Source: Opisthorchis felineus
Taxonomy: Eukaryota; Platyhelminthes; Trematoda; Opisthorchiida; Opisthorchiidae
Length of the DNA stretch: 64,000 nucleotides
Direction of reading: 5' to 3'
Assembly: GCA_004794785.1 (NCBI GenBank)
Contig: SJOL01006483.1
Coordinates: 167,213-231,212, forward strand
The notes beneath the pieces were generated by a model. That model was not told where the DNA came from and ran no database searches. It worked only from the letters and a program-made list of their open reading frames with translations. Positions 57,123-64,000 of this stretch are shown in pieces. The translations under genes were made by a program, and so were the position numbers. Each line of letters opens with the position of its first letter. Position 1 is the stretch's first letter.

Positions 57123-57703
57123 TTGTTCATGCTGCATCCAGTTCAACGCACGTTTAGATGCCTTTAACGTATGATTGTCCCGGCGCTCCCTAGTTTACCA
57201 ACTAGTGCTGATAACTTTAAGAGAGGTGCTACACCCTTTTTTCGCTTGTGCCTTTCAGGTGAACGGAAGCCATCGAAAGCAGAAACAAACCCGACCCGGG
57301 AGACTTGGGCTGTGAGTATGTCAGTCCGTACATCCGTGAGTGACATACTTCAAAAGTAGGCTATGGCTAACCGCTGCAAGTAACAAAGTCTTTGCCAGAA
57401 TTACACTGAAATCAGTTCTCCACGTTCCTCAACTACTACCCCATAACAAATCCATGCTGTGTTATATAGCGTCCGCAACAAAATTACCTTCCGCCCGGCC
57501 CCACTGTTGATTGTTCCCGCCAATGAGATTTCAGCCAATCAGAATAAGCTTGACGCCGCAAGAAACGTGACCGCCGGAGAGATTGATGTCCATCCTTATG
57601 CATTTTTTTCGAAACCGTTGTGTGTGGAATGAAAACCCAAAGGGTGTTTGGGTTGCGTCGTAGCTGGGGATTTGCGAGCTCGTTCTCACGTGGCCTGTAG
57701 TGT

Positions 57704-58042
57704 TTGATTGTACCCGTTCAGCCCGAAATATTTTGGCGGCAATTTCCTTTTCACTATACCTGTTTTGCGTCTCGCGAAGGTAGAAGCGATTTTGCGCAAC
57801 GGCTTAAGTCAACCGAAGTACATGAGTGGCTGAGGGTTCCCGCTGCTGCTGATAGGTCTCCTCCCGCATCAAGCACAGCAGAGTTTAACTATAACCCAGA
57901 AACTAAAGCCACATTCGAGAAGTGGATTCGCCGCTACAAGGACCCAATCAGATTCGATCTCCCTGCTCAGGATGATGCATGGAAATTTCGAACATGTTTC
58001 GCAAACCTTGACAAGCAGAGGTTGATAGGCACTGCAATCTAG
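57704..58042 (+). pseudogene. gag-like fragment of an LTR retrotransposon
   Basis: The frame contains EFNYNPETKATFEKWIRRYK, then DPIRFDL and DDAWKFRTCFANLDKQR, before a TAG at 58040-58042. The pattern FxYxPxxxxTFxxWxRRYxDxFxxDxxxLDDAxKxRxxxxxLD is the N-terminal gag domain of flatworm Ty3/Gypsy elements (DUF7083-like, from memory). The frame stops where the domain would continue, and no protease, RT or integrase follows. Flanking LTRs were not identified. Confidence 0.55.
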
Positions 58043-58329
58043 TTCTCCCACACGTGGCAGGTCATTTGATAACAGGGTTCAATCCAGAATGTAGACATTT
58101 GGTGAACGGGCTTCCAATTTTAATTCGCAATGCCGCTTCCTAAAGCTTCGATCTTCGGTAGTACCTGTATAGTGTCCTATATGACCCTTATCCACTCCAC
58201 CTGGTCTGTGCCTTACATCCAAAAGGGTATCCGACCGAACCGGAAATAACCGGGATCTTATATCGGTTTTTGTTATTCCTCTGTGGATTCCATTGGCCAA
58301 CCCAAACCCCCCCCCCTAGCAGCACACGC

Positions 58330-58605
58330 AGTCCAACGAGTTTTCCGGTTATATGACGGTTATATAACAGCCTAATAACCACCCTTTATAGTTAATAGGT
58401 GGTTATTTGCACCATCAGAACCGCCATATAACCGTGTTTTCCTGTTATTGGACATTTGAATATCCGTCAAATGACCGTGTTTTCCGGTTATTTGGACGGT
58501 TATATAACCGTCATTAAACCGCATTCCGACGTTCAGTAGTGGTGAAATAACCACCATATTACCGCATTTTACGGCTACAGCGACGTTTACAAACGGCGCC
58601 ATAAC
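58330..58605. repeat. Degenerate GGTTAT/ATAACC minisatellite
   Basis: Repeating blocks of about 40-50 bp contain variants of CCGTGTTTTCCGGTTAT and GACGGTTATATAAC, with starts near 58336, 58382, 58432, 58475, 58522 and 58562. The segment contains the perfect palindrome CGGTTATATAACCG (58497-58510) and a near copy at 58357-58369. Units are diverged but clearly related. Confidence 0.7.
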
Positions 58606-61600
58606 GTAGTTCTTCCTAACTCGGTTATCTGAGGTTTATTGAACCACTTAATAGCAGGCCCGCTGTGCAGAGAATTTCCCCTCCCCAGTTCAAGGACCTC
58701 AAACATGACGTCCGTTACGTGGCTGCCCAGAAACCGAAGTGTGTCGATGCACTGATGGTACACCCACAAATATTCCTTTCCTACTCTTGACTGTGCCCTC
58801 TCACCAACTGGTTCCTTTGCCTGCAACTAGGAACAAGTTCTCAACCTAGCCCTTGCCGCCCCTGGAGCTGGTTCGTTCAATCCTCTGGACCTTTTGATCA
58901 GATCAAACCATCTCAGAGGACTGTCAATTCGTGCTCCTCAAAAAGGTAACGATTTCATTTACAGTCCACCTCCTATCCAGTGCATTGGTAACAACCCACT
59001 CTCCCAAGTGGCTTCCGCACCAAAATCTGCTCCAACAGCAAAGCCAGTGAGTCTCTACAGTTTCATTGTGCACCGCAATTCTGAGATTTCAGCTGTCATT
59101 TGTCCACATTGTGAATTCCTCTACTTCATCATCCCCATTTAAGCTTTACGTGACCCTGGTCGTAAACCCAACTTGCCAAGGCCACAGAGCCTCAGCAGTG
59201 GTTTTCAGTTTTAGTTCATATTGGCCGGCCGGGTCACCGTAACACTGCTGCACCACGTGATCCGTTGTTTTGTTTCCTCATTTTCCGCAATTTGCAGTTT
59301 TCTCACTATGTGCCAGACAAGCTGTTTTTAGTTTCGCCTTCATTTGTTGTGGTTTTGCCCTCCATCTTCAAATTTCGACGGTTCAATCTTGCTTCAGCTT
59401 GATACGTTCTTAGAAAATAGAAAACACCCAATAACTGTGTTTCTCTGCCCTTGGTGTCCACCGCGTTTAAATCGTGCCAGTCTAGATATGGCTACATCCG
59501 GGTCGGACAATTCTCGCTATTTGTGTAATTGCTCCCTATCCGTGCAATCCCCATTACCCACACATTCCCCAGTCATGCTTTTATTCTGACTGTACCATTA
59601 AGCTCAGGCCTGACGGTTAGCCACCCGCCAGTTTGGAATAAACATTGTTATTCTTACGAGCCAGACGACCATCTGACGCACGTTGATCCTGTTAACCTTA
59701 AATGCGAAAGTTTTTTAAATTAATGTCGCTGACAGATGGTTAGCCCAATCCCCTCATTTGCCCATGCAGCCTCCAGTCCCCTAGGTGCGCAGACATTGGG
59801 ACGCGCATGCTCAATCGTCCTGGGCAGGCCCCTTCGCTGATGCGTATTTCCTACCAATACTAACGGTTAAACAATCTGCTGCATAAAACCAGGCCGGTCC
59901 ATTTGAGGGTCATGGTGGTTATGACGTTCATGAGGTTGACCAGTCTTTAAAGGCCTCCAGTTCATCCAGTTATGGCATATATTCTCCTGGCCGCCGCTTC
60001 CTAGACCAGCTCACTCAATTCAGCCTACAGTCTTGACAAAGTAGCCCTCGTCCACATGCCAGCAACGCGGGGCTTGTTCTCGGCTACAGCCTGGTGCACA
60101 CGCAATCCAAAACACGAACCAACCCACGCCGGGCATGAGTGGCCTACTTTGGAGTGTCTTACAGACAGTGTGCACTTAGATGTAGAAGAACCCGGGGTCG
60201 TCTCTCTGCAGTGTATCCACGTCATGCGGAAATCTACTTGGTTGTTATCCTATGGATGGCTACCTACCCGACAGCAATGTAAAATTCGTCGGCTGTAGCT
60301 GGAGATGTTTGGTCAGAAAAACGACATTACACTCATGGGCCGTATGTGCTCGTTAAGCGTTTGGCACATGAGAAGGTCGCACAGCCTTATGCCATGCCAA
60401 ATCTGATTTCTGTAACCAGCATTTGTGAGAACGCTTTGATGAGATCCCGCTTAGCCTAAACAGTTTGCGCAGGGGCGCAAAATGCTTGCTTTCAATGAAA
60501 GCTTGCAGGACCGGTCACCCGATCCTCACACAATCTGCCATAATGAAGGTTCACAGCTTATGCCTGCACATCTTGAGCCATGTGCTCGAAAAAAAATTGT
60601 CCTTGGTATATTGGTGCCATGCTTGGCATCAAGTCTGATGACGTCTAGAAAACTTCGCAACAAAGCCGTCCGTTGTGAACGGGTAAGATAAATGTGGCAT
60701 AAAAGGCCGCTGCTAGGTCTCACCGAATTTAGGCGTCACAGTCGCAGCGCTTTGCGGTAACCGAAGGTGTATAATCTGCCTCCGCAATCAAAACCCAAAT
60801 ATCCACCTACTTAAGAATGCAGGTGTACATTTGACGTGGTAGTTTTAGACATCTAAAGAGGTCAGCACCTTCCCACCATCCGCAACATATTTTGTCACAC
60901 TTTCGATGACGACGTATCGTTCCCCAGTTAAGCGCTGCACTCGCTTATGTCGTTGAATGTCGGATTGACGGTTTGAAAGGATCTTTCGGAAGGTGTGGTT
61001 GCCCTCCAAGTTGTAGGAGCATTGAGGAATCGTTATGCCGGCAAAAAGTGCCTCTCGTTTTTCACCAAAATAGCTCTGAGCTTACGAGCCGTGGTGAATT
61101 TCTCAGCCCCATATCCGTCTGGCAGGACAAATGCTGCTATGAAAGAGTGTCTTATTGCACGTAGGCTACTACTGGCCGATATTGCAGTTTGTGAGGACAA
61201 AGAGAGGGCAAGTATCCTTCACCTGCTACTTCACACCGTTTTAGGCACAAGAGAGAGGAACCTGGAGGAATCAAGTTTGCTCACGAAATCTTCCGAAGTT
61301 AAAGACCAGTAACCACCATGACAGACATTAGAAAATGAATCCCGCCCCCAGATAGATTGGACACTTTTAAAAGGTTTCCGGAAACCTCCTACTAAGTAGT
61401 GAAATTTTGTGGCTTTTAGGCACCATGAAGTGCTGAAGTGTTATGTAGAGTAATCTTTCGGCCAAGCTACGGTTTTCGGGAAGTTTTTGGTGTGTGTCTG
61501 TAGATTGGTATAACCAGAAACCAGCATTTGGCGTTCTCAAGCCCAGTGTCGCTTCTTCTTCCTCCAAAACAGATGTCCATTCTGATGGTTGGTCCCTACC

Positions 61601-64000
61601 GTCTGCACAAGCGCATAAGGCTACTTTGTGACTATCTACCAGTAAATTTGTATGCGACCGTGGAAAAATCTAATCTCTACCGTCCATTGTTGCAACAACT
61701 AGCACCCTCATCCGGAGTGCAGAAAATTGCTTCATTACAAAATTACAGGCGGCTTATCACCAGGAGCGTAAGGACTTACATGCCTGAGAAGTCCATTATT
61801 TCAATCACCGTTTTTAACATGCAAGTGGTTCAGATTACATGGAATCATTTCTAGACTGGTCACTGTTTTGTGATCGCGTCGTCACACAGACAGACGGTGT
61901 TAATAATAATAATGATAATACCATTACTAGGTTTATTCCTCAATTTGTAGGGAGCATGCAAATTAAAGCATAGCCAGGCCACTACAACCTGAATGCGGCA
62001 GACAACAACACATTGGAGAGGAAGGCACAGCCAGCGAGACACGCTTATTACGTAAAAATTCCTATAAATGTGGAAACGAAAAAAAAACTAGAATAGTGGG
62101 CATGAGGTACGACCACTTCAATGATGAATCCGGTTCACTTGTACAACAAGCGAAAAACCGTTGCTGGCCATGAGCGACCTTGTGTGGTTGGGTAAATTGC
62201 CAGGGTGACAAAAAATGGAGATGAAGAGGGAAGAATTCGAGGTGGAGACAAATGGCAAGTTTCGTCTGAAAAATATGGTTTACACTGAAACTAAATAGAC
62301 TCACTGGTGTGCTGTTGTAGGGAAGTCATATGAGAAGGAGTTTTTTGATAGGGAGGTAGGGGGATAATCCTAATGCATAGGGCCAAACGAAATCCGTATA
62401 TGAATTAGTTGAACTTGTGGTAGCGGAAAAATGAAATTCCAGGGGGAAACCGGAAGTTTCAATCCGAACGAAGGATTCAGCGGGTTAGAACAAACTCGTC
62501 CAAGAGGTGGTTTGAGCCGGGTGAACAATCCGATTGTATCAGCAGTTGCAGGCCCGAGCGGACGAGAGGTGATGGTCAAGAGCATGAAGAAAATAGTTGC
62601 GGAAGTGCCACCAGACTGGGTATGCCAGTGCAGTGGCATCACTACATTGACATACTTCGGTTTCTGAACAGCCCCGTAACGGGCGTCAAGGTTGAGGCAA
62701 TCGGAAAGGGAATGCGCATTCCTGTGGTGGCCGGATCTGGATTAGACGAGGGGTTGACACAGGTAGAGTCAGTCCAATGAAGAGTCACAGGTAATTTCGA
62801 TTCAGTTGGAGGACCATGTTTGTTTAACCTGTGACGGCCAAACGGGGCGTTCGGAGCAGCTACTGTCGAAGTTTGAAGCTTGGAAAGAGAGGGGAATGAG
62901 GATGTAATGGGATGATATAAATAGCGTCTGGTGAATGCCGGGAGGTATCAGATTAAACAATACAAAAAATGATCTAAAAGTGGATGGCAGCAAGCAAAAT
63001 GAAACTACAACAAGAGGAAATTTTTCCCGCTGACCTAGTAACCAAAGGCTAGCTGAGGTGACCGATGTAGCACGAGCACACAACAAACTACTATTAATGT
63101 GCTTCTGCTTGGCGAGTATGCATCACATTCAGGTGGTGATGCATGAGACTACAACTGTTGATGAGAGTTGTGTCTCATGTTTGCACCGAGCGCAGATCAA
63201 TCGAAAGGCGTAGGGCCAGGGCGAGAGAAGTTGCATAGTTTTGGAAAGGGGGAGAATTAGCCGCCGATGTAGCGAGCAGGGAGGTTAGCCGTTGGACTAG
63301 TTGGTACGACCGATTACGTGGTAAGTTAGACAGGACGCGGCAGTAGTTTTTAGCTTGGCTAAAGAATCCAATGATAGGGTCTCCGTCGTGCAAATGTGGA
63401 GTTACTGTGACGGGGGCAGCAGACGAATATCGATTGGTTTAGCGATAGCTTCCGAGAGAATGGATAGGGAATGTAGTTTAACTGAAAGCTACTACATGAG
63501 CTCAAAAGAAAGGGAAACGTATGGGTTACTGACAACTGAGTCACTACAGTCAGCTCCAAGCAACGAATTGTTCGTGGCAAAAACAGCCAAGAGGCACTAG
63601 CCGTGACTGCTGATATTCAGGGGATAATAAGGTCTTTATATTTTATATGTATATGATCACTTCAAGGAACAAGAAAGACGAACGTGTGTGTTATGCCTGA
63701 CTGATGAAGTGGACTTGCGGCAGTGCAACCCCAACTTGGACGAACGTGGCAACAGCCTCGCACGTCGATTTTAGCCGTGAGCCTCACACAGTATCTTCGG
63801 GCTACCCTATGCATTTCTTTTAAAATTAGACGAAAAAAAGGACATTTGACCTTCGCTTATATATCGTGGCATTGCCAGATAAATTACAACCGGGACAAGT
63901 TCAAACCAGCAGCTAAAAACAAAACAACGACGGTACTCTTCTATGGAATTCCTGAATCAAAGGCCAGGCTCAGAACGATGGAGGTGGGCGATGCACCCAT
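58606..64000. other. Unassigned interval
   Basis: Open frames such as plus 60995-61312 (105 codons), plus 61528-61854 (108 codons) and plus 59344-59589 have no recognisable domain. A polyadenylation-like AATAAA lies at 59637-59642 in a pyrimidine-rich context that could belong to an LTR or a LINE 3' end, but no partner LTR was found. Two hairpins lie at 63118-63179. Confidence 0.4.
63118..63179. repeat. Two adjacent hairpin-forming inverted repeats
   Basis: ATGCATCAC / GTGATGCAT (63118-63126 and 63136-63144) form a 9-bp stem with a 9-base loop. CATGAGACTACAACT / AGTTGTGTCTCATG (63142-63156 and 63166-63179) form a 14-bp stem with one bulged base and a 9-base loop. The stems overlap by three bases. 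Confidence 0.75.

Larger units (their letters stand above)
56060..57165 (+). mobile_element. CR1/Jockey-like LINE RT fragment carrying two SINEs
   Basis: In order: GVPRCPILGPFLFLTCVNDL (motif B to the VNDLP block), SSPCLLYTDDLKSW (motif C, YTDD for FADD), LGNWLSTN, VRPLLE then QVVYSGRKDVTLVGLIQRSP, VAGLKSVDYETRVGVLEL, NTYLYLFEQQ, FFTVDP-like SPLTQ region, then (after a SINE) KLFKLRTHTLIKQQFFSLRV, VGAWNNLPPTVVHA (before a second SINE), and ASSSTHV after it. The NDLP and AWNxLP blocks place it in the CR1/Jockey group, not the RTE-like families elsewhere in the window. Several stops and frameshifts. Confidence 0.82.

Noticed and set aside
59637..59642. AATAAA as evidence for a gene 3' end
   Set aside because: No coding sequence with domain support lies upstream; the hexamer is common in AT-rich DNA.

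Overview
The window looks like a piece of a large, repeat-rich flatworm (platyhelminth) nuclear genome. Evidence: one spliced eukaryotic gene spreads over 20 kb with introns from 48 bp to 10.3 kb; there are many decayed non-LTR retrotransposons of the APE-endonuclease/reverse-transcriptase type common in trematodes and cestodes; and a tRNA-headed SINE recurs ten times. There are no bacterial gene arrays or operons. Whether the source is a cestode or a trematode cannot be settled from the sequence alone.

The one gene identified with confidence is CDK8, the Mediator-associated cyclin-dependent kinase. It lies on the minus strand from its ATG at 36705 down to at least 16641. Seven coding exons could be joined with GT/AG borders and matching phases. 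They give 518 codons: a complete kinase domain, then a Gln/Ser/His-rich tail with a basic SKRMRM patch. The seventh exon ends in a strong donor, so a short final exon is probably missing from this model. A three-codon upstream ORF sits 3 nt before the start codon.

Region by region: 1-16.6 kb is decayed minus-strand LINE fragments (1.5-2.0, 3.5-4.2 and 10.7-13.3 kb), SINEs, unassigned DNA and one candidate exon of unknown gene (14.65-14.89 kb). 16.6-36.7 kb is CDK8; its introns hold two plus-strand LINE fragments, SINEs and a foldback (MITE-like) element. 37.2-38.4 kb is open on both strands and holds a possible divergent spliced gene. 39-44 kb is mostly unassigned, with fragments of an endonuclease and a reverse transcriptase. 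44.8-53.1 kb holds the best LINE copy (about 4 kb), an internally deleted relative and a 5' fragment, with a 76-bp TA microsatellite nearby. 54.3-57.2 kb holds a LINE tail, a SINE, and a CR1/Jockey-like LINE interrupted by two nested SINEs. 57.7-58.6 kb holds a gag-like fragment and a degenerate GGTTAT-rich minisatellite. 59-64 kb has no identified genes.

No clearly new multi-gene system was seen. The most interesting structures are the SINE family (T-rich tails, clean target-site duplications, a core shared with the LINE 5' region), the nested insertions, the foldback element, and the CDK8 leader.
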